From the IMG/VR virus record IMGVR_UViG_3300009702_000072, positions 1 through 26,076 of that record: a stretch of DNA of 26,076 bases; one strand, given 5' to 3'. Position 1 is the first letter of the stretch. Each line of letters begins with the position of its first letter. Made by a program: the position numbers and the translations under genes. The DNA comes from a virus. Below the pieces are notes generated by a model, which worked only from the letters and a program-made list of their open reading frames with translations, made no database searches and was not told the origin of the DNA. Below, one piece after another: positions 1 through 7,454 of the stretch.

Positions 1-391
1 AAGTGTTTTGTCCAACAGGTACAGCAGAGTCTCCAGATGGATGAGAGAAGGTGTGTATAAAGCGGATGGTACCTTTGTATATTACTCCTGTAGTGCTACT
101 TGTTGTGTTTTCAAGTTCTAAAGAGCCAATAAGGTCAAGTGCCTGAGAAGGAGAGGTGGTGCCGATGCCGACGTTTCCGGAGCTATCAACATATACCCCA
201 CTACTGCCCCCCTCACCGACAAGGTAGTTTGTACCGAGGTCAACGTTTGCTCCTAACATGACAAGGTTTCCTGTCATAGTGTCCCCAGTAGTATTAACAT
301 ACCTATTATCTAGTACCCCCCCTAAATCACTTTCTGAGTGTGTGTGCATTAAGGGTTTACCTAATAAATAATCAAAAGTCACGTTTGGCAT
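1..391 (-). CDS. Tail fibre / receptor-binding protein, N-terminal part (cut by window edge)
   Basis: An open frame runs from an ATG at 391 to the window edge without a stop, so only the first 130 residues are seen. Residues 36-44 read NTTGDTMTG, a motif common in phage tail-fibre shafts. Further on is a segment of the form GNVGIGTTSPSQALDL, the repeat often found upstream of intramolecular-chaperone (peptidase S74-type) fibre tips. The expected role is host recognition at the virion surface. The start lies 3 nt after the endolysin stop codon, so translation is probably coupled; only a weak purine run precedes it. The function is inferred from these motifs; the receptor-binding tip lies outside the window. 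Confidence 0.8.
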   Translation of the reverse strand, partial: MPNVTFDYLLGKPLMHTHSESDLGGVLDNRYVNTTGDTMTGNLVMLGANVDLGTNYLVGEGGSSGVYVDSSGNVGIGTTSPSQALDLIGSLELENTTSSTTGVIYKGTIRFIHTFSHPSGDSAVPVGQNT

Positions 392-394
392 TTC

Positions 395-1399
395 TTATCT
401 TAAATTCTTTTGTACTGGTTGGTCTGTTAAAAACCTATTTGCAACTTGTAAAACACTAACAACAATTCCAACAACAGCCACTTCGGGATATTGTGATTGA
501 ATTGCTATAGCAATAGAGGTTAAAGCCCCTACAACTGCAATCCATATTGTTTTACTTGCATACCATTTTTTACCTACATCTTTTTTGTTTGCCATATTGT
601 TTGGATAACTTGATAATTTTTCTTCCAGTTCCTTAATCTTTTCCTCGTAAGAGCTTATTTCACTATCAAAGGCTTCTTTCTGCTCTCTGAGTAGTTGCTT
701 TCGTGTGTTATTAAGTGCCTTAACTTCGTCATCAAAATGTTTTTTCTGTTCTTCAAGTTCAGCAATAGCTTTGTTTCGATCTTCATCGGTAGTTAGCAAT
801 ATAGACATAAGAGTGTCAAAGGCTTCATCACCTTTAACAATTTTTCTGTCTTTTAACTTTTTAAATTCATTTATTTTGTAAAAACTGTCTGGTAGTTTTT
901 TAGTTGGTGAAAATTCAACGTATTTTGGCTTGTCGCCTGATGTTCCAGTATTGTCATCAATCTTATCTACCCACTTAACAAGTTTTTTATCTAAAGGGTC
1001 AATATATCCTACAAAACCATTTTTTCTATTTCTAGGTTTGGGAAAGACACCAAAATGTAAGTGAGGACCTGTACTATTTCCTGTGTTGTTAGATAGCCCT
1101 AAGAGTTGCCCTGCAACAACTTGTTGTCCTACTTTAACCTTCCAAGTGTTTAGGTGTGCATAAATAACACCGCATTTGCCATTCTCTACTTTTACATATT
1201 TTCCATAACCACGTACATCGTTTGCAATCTCTGTTACTTTTCCATTAATACAGCTATAAAGCTCTGTACCTGTAGGAATACCATAATCTATACCGTTATG
1301 ACCTTTTAAACCAAATCTAGCGTAGGCTTGTGGGTTAGCTCCAAATCTTTGTGTTAGCCTACCTTTTCCTTTAAATAAGCCTTTTTGTAGTGTAATCAT
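395..1399 (-). CDS. M23 endopeptidase endolysin fused to coiled coil and holin-like C-terminus
   Basis: Residues 12-140 form a peptidase M23 (lysostaphin-type zinc endopeptidase) domain. Visible are HNGID (His34, Asp38) and HLHFG (His113, His115) for zinc, and YAHL (His82) as the second catalytic histidine. It should cut peptide cross-links of peptidoglycan. A charged coiled coil covers about 205-265. The last 55 residues contain WYASKTIW followed by two hydrophobic stretches and NRFLTD, which is the layout of small phage holins. The protein therefore looks like a cell-wall hydrolase tethered to, or joined with, a holin. The start overlaps the stop of the upstream membrane protein by 4 nt (ATGA). 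The enzyme call is firm; the holin-like part is inferred from pattern. Confidence 0.88.
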   Translation of the reverse strand: MITLQKGLFKGKGRLTQRFGANPQAYARFGLKGHNGIDYGIPTGTELYSCINGKVTEIANDVRGYGKYVKVENGKCGVIYAHLNTWKVKVGQQVVAGQLLGLSNNTGNSTGPHLHFGVFPKPRNRKNGFVGYIDPLDKKLVKWVDKIDDNTGTSGDKPKYVEFSPTKKLPDSFYKINEFKKLKDRKIVKGDEAFDTLMSILLTTDEDRNKAIAELEEQKKHFDDEVKALNNTRKQLLREQKEAFDSEISSYEEKIKELEEKLSSYPNNMANKKDVGKKWYASKTIWIAVVGALTSIAIAIQSQYPEVAVVGIVVSVLQVANRFLTDQPVQKNLR

Positions 1400-1704
1400 T
1401 TACCAAGTAAAAACTTTCTAATATCCTTAATATCTGTCTTCATATCACCTATATTATCTTTAAATACAGCTATTTCTTTTTCGTTCTGTCTTACCTGTTC
1501 TCTAAATTTAGGTGTTTCCTCCCTGTCTATTTCTATAGCACTTACTCGACTGTCTAGGGTGTTGATACTATCTTGTATTGCTCTAGTAGCAACAGTAGAA
1601 GTAAAATAAGCAGTAAGCGAAAGAAGAGCAATACTAACCAACGTAATAATCGGTGATCCGTTCTGTTTATTAAGTTGTGAAAGTAATGTAATAATTTTAT
1701 CCAT
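1396..1704 (-). CDS. Small lysis-cassette membrane protein with coiled coil (holin or XhlA-like)
   Basis: This is a 102-aa protein. One hydrophobic segment at about residues 18-40 is followed by a long charged region with heptad spacing up to the C-terminus. One membrane span plus a cytoplasmic coiled coil is the layout of XhlA/hemolysin-type lysis accessories. The coiled coil could pair with that of the adjacent endolysin. It overlaps the endolysin start by 4 nt and begins 1 nt after the stop of the 28-aa cationic ORF. No Shine-Dalgarno is visible, so coupling is likely. Function is inferred from topology and position only. Confidence 0.65.
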   Translation of the reverse strand: MDKIITLLSQLNKQNGSPIITLVSIALLSLTAYFTSTVATRAIQDSINTLDSRVSAIEIDREETPKFREQVRQNEKEIAVFKDNIGDMKTDIKDIRKFLLGK

Positions 1705-1705
1705 A

Positions 1706-1792
1706 TTAAATGTGTAGCTTTTTTATTAGATTTTTTTTTAAAACTTTAATCTTTTTTATTAATTTTTTTATCTTGTATAATTTCCTTTTCAT
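1706..1792 (-). CDS. 28-aa highly cationic amphipathic peptide in the lysis cassette
   Basis: The ORF begins at ATG 1792, 3 nt after the stop of the 222-aa gene, and ends with TAA 1 nt before the next ATG. It fills the gap exactly as a real gene would. Of 28 residues, 12 are Lys and one is Arg, with no acidic residue. Hydrophobic residues fall at 5, 8, 11/12, 15, 17/18, 22/23 and 26, a 3-4 spacing that would give one greasy helix face. The sequence begins MKRKLYKIKK and ends LIKKLHI. Such peptides disrupt membranes, and phage lysis peptides of this kind are known (disruptin of coliphage phiKT). AT-rich DNA favours Lys, Ile and Leu codons, so chance is not excluded. Confidence 0.5.
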   Translation of the reverse strand: MKRKLYKIKKLIKKIKVLKKNLIKKLHI

Positions 1793-1795
1793 AAC

Positions 1796-2464
1796 CTAAC
1801 CTATAATTTGTGCAAAATTTCCAGCAGGTACTGTGTGACTTAGTTCATAACCAATACCATTTGCCCTCCTTTGAGAGGATATATTTATATCAACTGATGT
1901 ATCGTTAGTATCTTTAAAAGTAACTACAAGGTGATTAAAATCCTCGCCACTACCAGCTATTTGATCCACTATTTTGGTAAACCCACTACCAGCCGTTACT
2001 GAAGAGTCCGTATTATCTAAAAAGAAGCACCCCATTGTGGCATTCTTAGAACTAGAAAAAGCACCCATAGTTACTGAAAAATAACTAACCGCATTATTCG
2101 GAAAACTTTCAACATTTTGAACGGGTGTTTTTCCATAGTTAGCATTTGTAAACTCTACAACCCCCCAAGCACATCCAATTTGCCCTTGCCCTGAAAAAGA
2201 TATACTAATAGCCCCCGTACTAGGGGAGCTACTTTTACCTTTAAATACTGTTAATCTTCTTATCCCAAAGGGAATACTATTAATAACTTCCCAAGTTATA
2301 TTGTTACCACTTAAAGAAGCTTGGTTTCCATTACCACTGCCTACTTTACTAGACACAAAGACAAAAACAGTTTTACCTGCTGTTGGCGTTATACTAGCTG
2401 TACTATAACTAGATCTGTCGCTAGTATCTTTCCCTTGTGTTAAAACTGAATAAGATATTGCCAT
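1796..2464 (-). CDS. Beta-rich virion or appendage protein, unknown
   Basis: This 222-aa protein is rich in Ser, Thr, Gly and Asn, without signal peptide or membrane segment. Alternating hydrophobic strands and loops (for example KTVFVFVSSKVG, WGVVEFTNA, MGCFFLDN) suggest a beta-sandwich of the type used in phage tail or decoration proteins. Its ATG overlaps the stop of the preceding 297-aa appendage gene (TAATG), so the two are probably translated together and may sit in the same structure. I do not recognise a specific family. Confidence 0.6.
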   Translation of the reverse strand: MAISYSVLTQGKDTSDRSSYSTASITPTAGKTVFVFVSSKVGSGNGNQASLSGNNITWEVINSIPFGIRRLTVFKGKSSSPSTGAISISFSGQGQIGCAWGVVEFTNANYGKTPVQNVESFPNNAVSYFSVTMGAFSSSKNATMGCFFLDNTDSSVTAGSGFTKIVDQIAGSGEDFNHLVVTFKDTNDTSVDINISSQRRANGIGYELSHTVPAGNFAQIIG

Positions 2465-3357
2465 TATGATTTTGTAATTTTTAAACTAATTACTACCCTT
2501 GTTATGGTTGTACAGCTATCTACATTAAATCTAAGTATGTCTCCCGCACTAATTGTCTTTGTCCAGCCTGTTAGTGTGCTATCCTGGGATTTTGTGCTTG
2601 AACTTATGGTTATAGGAGCAGAGGCTGTAATACTATCTGCATCTGTTGGTGGAAAATTAGCATAAGTATCTTTCCAAACATCAACAACTACCGACCCCGA
2701 CTGATCCGCCATAGCCGTTGCTTGCGTTATAGTACAGTCAAAAGGTATTTCTAAATCTCCTTTAATACCTGTTTCCAAAGCTGAACCACCACCGTCTATT
2801 AAGAAAGATATAGAGGCTGTGCTGTTTGCAACACTATCAACATAAGCCTTAATACTCTGTTGTGTTGCTAAAGAAGTTGACCTGTCTGAGGTCATGGTGT
2901 CCTCGTCTTTTATAGCTGTCATTGTAGTACCAGCACCAACACTTATACCTTGAAAATCTACATTAGAGGACGAAAAGTCATGAGTACCGTCTGCTGAGTT
3001 GTGTTCTGCTTCAAATGTCGTTTTTAAACTGCCCCATGTAGCAACATCAACTACCGCCTCAACTCTTGCACCAACACTATGTGTTTGGTCTGAGCTTCCA
3101 TTTATCCCCCTTGTTGCTATTGTAAAAGTAGTTCCCGAAACATTAGTAACTAAAACATACTCCCTTTTACTTGGTGTATCTGTTCCCCCAGAGTCTTGCC
3201 TATCAATGACTAAAACTGCGGGATTTGTAGCACTTAAACCACTAAAATGACTACTCCAGTCATCTACTAGGGTTAAACTTGTACCCCCAGCAATTAGCTG
3301 TGCATCTAATGTACTTTGTAAAGCATTTTGGCTTGGTATTGTATATATTCCACTCAT
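2464..3357 (-). CDS. Tail fibre or appendage structural protein
   Basis: The protein has 297 aa. The N-terminal 110 residues form a beta-rich module with NGSSDQTHSVGARVE, resembling domains that attach phage appendages. Around residues 157-175 is ATQQSIKAYVDS, typical of phage fibre stalk junctions. The C-terminal 115 residues form a compact beta-sandwich of a kind recurring in phage fibres (ending VVISLKITK). The gene is preceded by a leaderless-type promoter whose -10 lies 6 nt before the ATG, and it is coupled to the 222-aa gene downstream. A virion surface protein is likely; the attachment point is unknown. Confidence 0.65.
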   Translation of the reverse strand: MSGIYTIPSQNALQSTLDAQLIAGGTSLTLVDDWSSHFSGLSATNPAVLVIDRQDSGGTDTPSKREYVLVTNVSGTTFTIATRGINGSSDQTHSVGARVEAVVDVATWGSLKTTFEAEHNSADGTHDFSSSNVDFQGISVGAGTTMTAIKDEDTMTSDRSTSLATQQSIKAYVDSVANSTASISFLIDGGGSALETGIKGDLEIPFDCTITQATAMADQSGSVVVDVWKDTYANFPPTDADSITASAPITISSSTKSQDSTLTGWTKTISAGDILRFNVDSCTTITRVVISLKITKS

Positions 3358-3363
3358 ACCCTA

Positions 3364-3393
3364 CATATACAAAAGGTTGATAATGGTTTTCAA
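3364..3393 (-). promoter_or_regulatory. Leaderless-type promoter of the 297-aa appendage gene
   Basis: The -35 TTGAAA (3393-3388) is followed by ACC. After an 18-bp spacer comes -10 TATATG (3369-3364), then six bases and the ATG at 3357. It shares the 15-mer TTTAACTTGAAAACC with the portal promoter. There is no Shine-Dalgarno. Confidence 0.6.
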
Positions 3394-3394
3394 G

Positions 3395-5224
3395 TTAAAC
3401 TCTGGTACTTGGATTAAGCCCCCCGCTAGTCATTAGTTGTGCATCTGTTCTAATACCTAAAAACTCAAAGTTAGAGCTTCCACTATTTGTTATTACTTCA
3501 ACCTGCATGACACGAGCTGTTTTATATAATTGTGCCCATCTTAAAATCTCTCCACCCTCAATAGCAATTGCATTATTTGTTGTTCCTGTCTGAAAAGTAC
3601 CCCACTGGTCTGTACCCCAACCACCAACACCTGTACTACCACTAATGTTAAAACTTTTACTTGTTACAGTAACACCATCTCTACCCTCTAAACGAATGTT
3701 GACAATAACATCACCCTTAACATTTCTAAACAAAACATTGAAAAGTTTAATAACTTTCATTACTGACCAATCTCCAAAATCTTCTTTTCTTGTTCTAAGG
3801 TTTTTGGAAATTATAACCCCACTATCTGTGTTGTAACTCGGGGAAAACTTTTTTACATACCCTGTGTCTGTTCCTGCAAGATAATGTTCACTACCACTAC
3901 TATCAATGTATCTAAGCCAACCTGTAACTCCCCAAGGTGTCTTCCAAGGACCTAAAAAACAACGCCTCTCATAGTCATAAACTACTGTTTCCCTTTTAGT
4001 TGCAAAAGATAAAATATATTTACTATCCATATAACCTGCTGTTGCCTCGTCAAGGTCTGTTTGTGTCAAACCCCTCATGTAGTTTCTTATCCTGCTTGAT
4101 ATTTCCTTGCTCCTTATCTCGTTTAGAAAGTTAGGCTCACTTCCTATCGTATAAATTCCTTTTCTATCCAAAAAGAAAGTATCATTTTCAACCTGTACTA
4201 TTGTCTTGTGAGATACTGCTCCAACAGGTGCTAACTGTTGAAACTGTGCGTCTGTTAAAGCATAGTTTCCTAGAGTAACAATCTTTAAGACTACTGCATA
4301 GGTACTCTTTTCTTTAAAAACAAGTATTGAGGCTGGTACACTACCGCCTTTAACGTTACTCCCTGCAATACCTAATCCCATAATCTTTTCTCCGTCATCT
4401 GGTGCAATCCTTATATAAGTCCCACCATAGCTCCAGTGTAGTCTGTCCTGATATGGATACCGCCCTGATATAAACAACAAACTATCATCTCCGTCTATAC
4501 CTGCAAAAACAAGCCTGTCGTCAAACTTCATTATATACTTTGCATTTGGTCCACCTGTTGTATCACTTGTAGGTATCAATAAAGTATCACTTTGAGGATA
4601 GCCATTATCAAAAAACTCTGTTGTATCCTTATCTACTTGTGCTATATAGCTTTCCTCTCCAGGACTTCCTCTATAAAGGTTATAACCTCTCAAAACACCG
4701 CTTGCCGCACTAACCCCTGTCCAACTAACCCCTATATAGGTTTCTGTTAAATCAAAGGGTAAATTAGAAAGCTCTACTGCTTCACTCCCTAAGGTTTCCC
4801 CAACTTGCGATAAGGCTGTAATTCTCCAACTCCAAATTGTACTACCACTAGCCCCACTTATGTTTGTAGCTAAAGCATTTGTAGGTTTTGCAATAGTAGG
4901 ATAGTTTAAAAGGCTAGTTCCATCGTATTTGCAAAGTTCCCTTGCACCGCCCACTAAGTATGTTAAATTTCCAAGCTGTGCCATTTCAACATCATAACCA
5001 CTTGCAAAAGATGCACCTGTTATCACACTATAACTAGCCCCACTTTTCTTAACTAGTAGCCCATTATCACTAACTGCCAATAGGTCATTAGTTGATGTAT
5101 TTGCATTGATATAAGTACCTAACCCCCTTATATGTCCACTACCCATTAATGAGTAGTCATCACTTCCCCACCTACCAGTAGGAACACCCTTACCTGTAAG
5201 CATTATATTTGTAGCCTCTGCCAA
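3395..5224 (-). CDS. Tail nozzle / stabilisation protein (beta-propeller, P22 gp10-like role)
   Basis: This protein of 609 or more residues is rich in beta strands, with repeated blades such as DRLVFAGIDGDDSLLFISGR and DTFFLDRKGIYTIG. That is the pattern of podovirus tail nozzle or stabilisation proteins (T7 gp12, P22 gp10 type). The early PNELAEATN...TGRWG matches the usual N-terminal 'neX..A.N...g...R.G' region. The neighbour upstream is the probable adaptor, as expected. The only in-frame start seen here is TTG at 5224, without Shine-Dalgarno. However, the reading frame continues upstream through GDFSGG and further to an ATG at 5347, broken by a TGA and a TAG (see next entry). The true start is therefore in doubt. 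Confidence 0.8.
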   Translation of the reverse strand: MAEATNIMLTGKGVPTGRWGSDDYSLMGSGHIRGLGTYINANTSTNDLLAVSDNGLLVKKSGASYSVITGASFASGYDVEMAQLGNLTYLVGGARELCKYDGTSLLNYPTIAKPTNALATNISGASGSTIWSWRITALSQVGETLGSEAVELSNLPFDLTETYIGVSWTGVSAASGVLRGYNLYRGSPGEESYIAQVDKDTTEFFDNGYPQSDTLLIPTSDTTGGPNAKYIMKFDDRLVFAGIDGDDSLLFISGRYPYQDRLHWSYGGTYIRIAPDDGEKIMGLGIAGSNVKGGSVPASILVFKEKSTYAVVLKIVTLGNYALTDAQFQQLAPVGAVSHKTIVQVENDTFFLDRKGIYTIGSEPNFLNEIRSKEISSRIRNYMRGLTQTDLDEATAGYMDSKYILSFATKRETVVYDYERRCFLGPWKTPWGVTGWLRYIDSSGSEHYLAGTDTGYVKKFSPSYNTDSGVIISKNLRTRKEDFGDWSVMKVIKLFNVLFRNVKGDVIVNIRLEGRDGVTVTSKSFNISGSTGVGGWGTDQWGTFQTGTTNNAIAIEGGEILRWAQLYKTARVMQVEVITNSGSSNFEFLGIRTDAQLMTSGGLNPSTRV

Positions 5225-5347
5225 TTCGTTAGGTTTTAGTTCTGTTGGTCTAAATATATTATTCTACCCACCACTAAAGTCGCCTCAGTCAAGTATTATG
5301 CTTTTGCGAGGTCTAAATTGTTTTGATCTTTTATCTAGTAGGGGCAT
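5225..5347 (-). other. In-frame 5' extension of the nozzle gene with two stop codons
   Basis: The same frame as the nozzle begins at ATG 5347, which overlaps the adaptor stop (TAATG). It reads 20 residues ending SIILD, then TGA (5287-5285), then GDFSGG, then TAG (5266-5264), then NNIFRPTELKPNE into the nozzle. An FSGGxN segment followed by a few residues and NE is what nozzle proteins normally carry at their N-terminus, so this stretch looks coding apart from the stops. It may reflect nonsense mutations, readthrough, or internal initiation with an unusual start codon. Confidence 0.6.
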
Positions 5348-6003
5348 TATTCACCGATACGAAAATTGATACGTGCATAGTAGTTGTCTATTGTATTAGT
5401 ACCACTCTCGCTTCTTCTCGTGTGTTCTTTCTCTAAAGCGTTTGCAAGTATCTGATCGGCTTTTGATTGTGCTATCGGAAATCTCTCGTCCGCCCTACTT
5501 TCTAATACATCTGCAATTACGCCTGTTGTAAGGTATTCTGGAGTATTAATATTTATATAGTCATTTAAGCTTGCAATACTTGAGGGATAACTTTGTACCT
5601 GCATTACTAAGCTTGCACCACTCGGAAAGCTATTTGGTACTATGATATTGAAGCCTACGGCTTCGTTACCCATGATATAAAAAACTTCATCTGTAGCATT
5701 TTCTATAGCTTCACTAGGTTCAACCTCTGTATATACTTTTGGGGTAGCACTACTGTAATAATATAAAGGAGAGGCTAGTTTTTTAAAGTTTGTAGGTAGA
5801 GATAACGTTGCCTGACTTGCTTGTGATGTTAAAAAATTGTATGTAGTTCTAAGTTCTTGCCAGTCGTACACTTCGCCGTAATTTCTAAGTCTTCTATTAA
5901 CTAAGCGTGTCCTAACAGCCAAATCTTCACCTGTTGGTGTGTCATCAGCTTGATCTACATAAGTTGAAATATCTTTTAAAATGTCCTCTAAGGTTTTAGC
6001 CAT
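5347..6003 (-). CDS. Head-to-tail adaptor / tail tubular protein
   Basis: This is a 218-aa protein. An N-terminal helical part (EDILKDISTYVDQ, VNRRLRNYGEVYDWQEL) is followed by a beta-rich middle (TNFKKLASPLYYYS), and it ends in a helix with RADERFPIAQSKADQIL. This layout matches podovirus adaptor or tail tubular proteins that sit under the portal (T7 gp11 or P22 gp4 role). The position directly before the nozzle gene supports it. A leaderless-type promoter ends 6 nt before the ATG, and the stop overlaps the ATG of the nozzle frame. The family call rests on pattern and order. Confidence 0.7.
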   Translation of the reverse strand: MAKTLEDILKDISTYVDQADDTPTGEDLAVRTRLVNRRLRNYGEVYDWQELRTTYNFLTSQASQATLSLPTNFKKLASPLYYYSSATPKVYTEVEPSEAIENATDEVFYIMGNEAVGFNIIVPNSFPSGASLVMQVQSYPSSIASLNDYININTPEYLTTGVIADVLESRADERFPIAQSKADQILANALEKEHTRRSESGTNTIDNYYARINFRIGE

Positions 6004-6009
6004 ATTTAA

Positions 6010-6039
6010 TGTATATTAAAAAGGCTAGTAGGTTTTCAA
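6010..6039 (-). promoter_or_regulatory. Leaderless-type promoter of the adaptor gene
   Basis: The -35 TTGAAA (6039-6034) is followed by ACCTA. An 18-bp spacer leads to -10 TATACA (6015-6010), then six bases and the ATG at 6003. It matches the spacing of the other copies exactly, and no Shine-Dalgarno is present. Confidence 0.6.
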
Positions 6040-6042
6040 ATA

Positions 6043-6360
6043 CTAAGTGTTTGGGAAGGCATCGCTAAATAACCCATAGGTTAAGCTAGCCCTATTACTC
6101 CAAGCTGTAGTGTAATCTACTGTTGAAGTATTGTTCTTTATAGTTGCAAATCTTATTGAGTTTCCATTTGAGGTGTCTATATATTTAATCATCCAATCAC
6201 CACCCACATTTTGATAACCAACATAAGTATCAGTACCGCTTGTTATCTCATTTAAGGTATTCCATATATCATGCATTACAACCCTTACACCCCAAGTCCC
6301 ACCTATGTTTATAAACTTTTCAAGCTCTTTTTGTGTTAAGTTATCTCTTATATTAGCCAT
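6043..6360 (-). CDS. Small virion-associated protein, unknown
   Basis: This 105-aa protein has an N-terminal helix (NLTQKELEKFINIGGTW) and a C-terminal beta region with DTYVGYQNVGGDWMIKYID and SIRFATIKN. It is soluble, with no membrane segment. Its ATG lies inside the end of the 123-aa gene (8-nt overlap), so translation is coupled. It lies between the glycosyltransferase island and the adaptor, which suggests a head-completion, decoration or tail role. I do not recognise the family. Confidence 0.55.
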   Translation of the reverse strand: MANIRDNLTQKELEKFINIGGTWGVRVVMHDIWNTLNEITSGTDTYVGYQNVGGDWMIKYIDTSNGNSIRFATIKNNTSTVDYTTAWSNRASLTYGLFSDAFPNT

Positions 6361-6724
6361 ATCTTGCTATCTCTCTTTCTATAGCCTTACTTTCATTGTA
6401 AAGATAAGCATACCTACTAAACTTTTTTATGCTATCACCTATTGCTTCTTTACCAACCCTATTTTGTAGCTGTCTTATTTCCCATAAAGCATCATTAAGG
6501 TTTTTAGCCCCTTTATTAACCGCATACTCCATTAAAAGGGTTAAATCCCTGTCATATTTTGTAGTTTCATCTGTTTTTACCCCAAGTTCTTTTCCTATCT
6601 CGCTTTTAATAACCTCATCACTACTTTGCATTATTCTTATAGGTATGTCTTTGCTATCTACCTTGACTACTTCCTCTTTTGCTTTTTCTGTTGCTTTTTC
6701 TATTATATTTTCTGTGTCTTCCAT
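6353..6724 (-). CDS. Acidic helical protein of the head-tail module, unknown
   Basis: This 123-aa protein is strongly charged. The first 25 residues form a Lys/Glu-rich helix. The rest is predicted helical, with YDRDLTLLMEYAVNKGAKNL and WEIRQLQNRVG. It is coupled to the 105-aa gene. It has its own leaderless-type promoter, so expression restarts here after the glycosyltransferase genes. No motif identifies a function; a structural or assembly role is inferred from place. Confidence 0.55.
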   Translation of the reverse strand: MEDTENIIEKATEKAKEEVVKVDSKDIPIRIMQSSDEVIKSEIGKELGVKTDETTKYDRDLTLLMEYAVNKGAKNLNDALWEIRQLQNRVGKEAIGDSIKKFSRYAYLYNESKAIEREIARYG

Positions 6725-6730
6725 AGTGTA

Positions 6731-6760
6731 ATGATATTTTAAATTACTTTAGGTATTCAA
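6731..6760 (-). promoter_or_regulatory. Leaderless-type promoter of the 123-aa gene
   Basis: The -35 TTGAAT (6760-6755) lies within the last codons of the GT2 gene and is followed by ACCTA. An 18-bp spacer leads to -10 TATCAT (6736-6731), then six bases and the ATG at 6724. Confidence 0.5.
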
Positions 6761-7454
6761 GTTTGGGGTACTTACCTACAGCCTTTAACTTTGCCATGTA
6801 TTTGTTGTACCCACCATGTATAAGGTTTTTCTCTTCCCAATCATCAGCCCTACCATGTGCTAAAGAATAACTTTTTATTGTTTGATCTATTTTAAAGTCA
6901 TAACCTTCTTTAAGATCATCTACCCTATAATTGACACTAAATCCGTCTAAACCGTAGCCTAAGTAGTCTAAAGCCTCATCGAACCCCCCGATGTTATACA
7001 AAGACTGTTTGGGGATACTTGCCAAGTTCCATTCAATATCACTCGGATAGACACTGTAAAAAGTTCCTTGATCATCTCTTTCTCGTGGGTCTTGCCATAT
7101 TTTTGCACCTAACTCCGGATATACTGTCGTATATTTATTACCAACCCCCGAAACTAGGGTCTTTGGTTCATTATTAAAATGAAAGTAAAACTTTTCTAAA
7201 CAATCGGGATCCGCAAACGTGTAATCTTGCCAGCTAACTATTAAATTACCTTTAGCCTTTTTTATTAGCTTATTGTAAATACGGTTAAGTGTCCAAACCC
7301 CACCCTTAAAGTTATCTTTAACCCATTTTCCATACCCTGTATTTGTGGGACTACCTACTAACCATTCAAAATCTCTAAATGTTTGCCTTTTTAGTGCAAT
7401 ATCAACTATTTCAAGCCCTTTAGGTCTTATTGTTGGTGTTATAACTGTAATCAA
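6744..7454 (-). CDS. GT2-type (GT-A fold) glycosyltransferase
   Basis: This 236-aa protein begins ITVITPTIRP, the first strand of family 2 transferases. QTFRDFEWLVG follows, then SWQDYTFADPD near residue 82 where the metal- and nucleotide-sugar-binding acids normally lie. Later IGGFDEALDYLGYGLDGFSVNYR is the acceptor/base region. It should transfer a sugar from an activated donor. The start is TTG at 7454, overlapping the TGA stop of the upstream transferase (TTGA). No ATG is in frame nearby, so coupled initiation at a weak codon is likely. It is the third transferase in the island. Confidence 0.82.
   Translation of the reverse strand: MITVITPTIRPKGLEIVDIALKRQTFRDFEWLVGSPTNTGYGKWVKDNFKGGVWTLNRIYNKLIKKAKGNLIVSWQDYTFADPDCLEKFYFHFNNEPKTLVSGVGNKYTTVYPELGAKIWQDPRERDDQGTFYSVYPSDIEWNLASIPKQSLYNIGGFDEALDYLGYGLDGFSVNYRVDDLKEGYDFKIDQTIKSYSLAHGRADDWEEKNLIHGGYNKYMAKLKAVGKYPKLEYLK

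Noticed and set aside
5264-5287. Alternative genetic code with TGA and/or TAG as sense codons
   Set aside because: All other long genes are free of internal TGA and TAG, and several genes end in TAG or TGA with normal overlaps to the next start.
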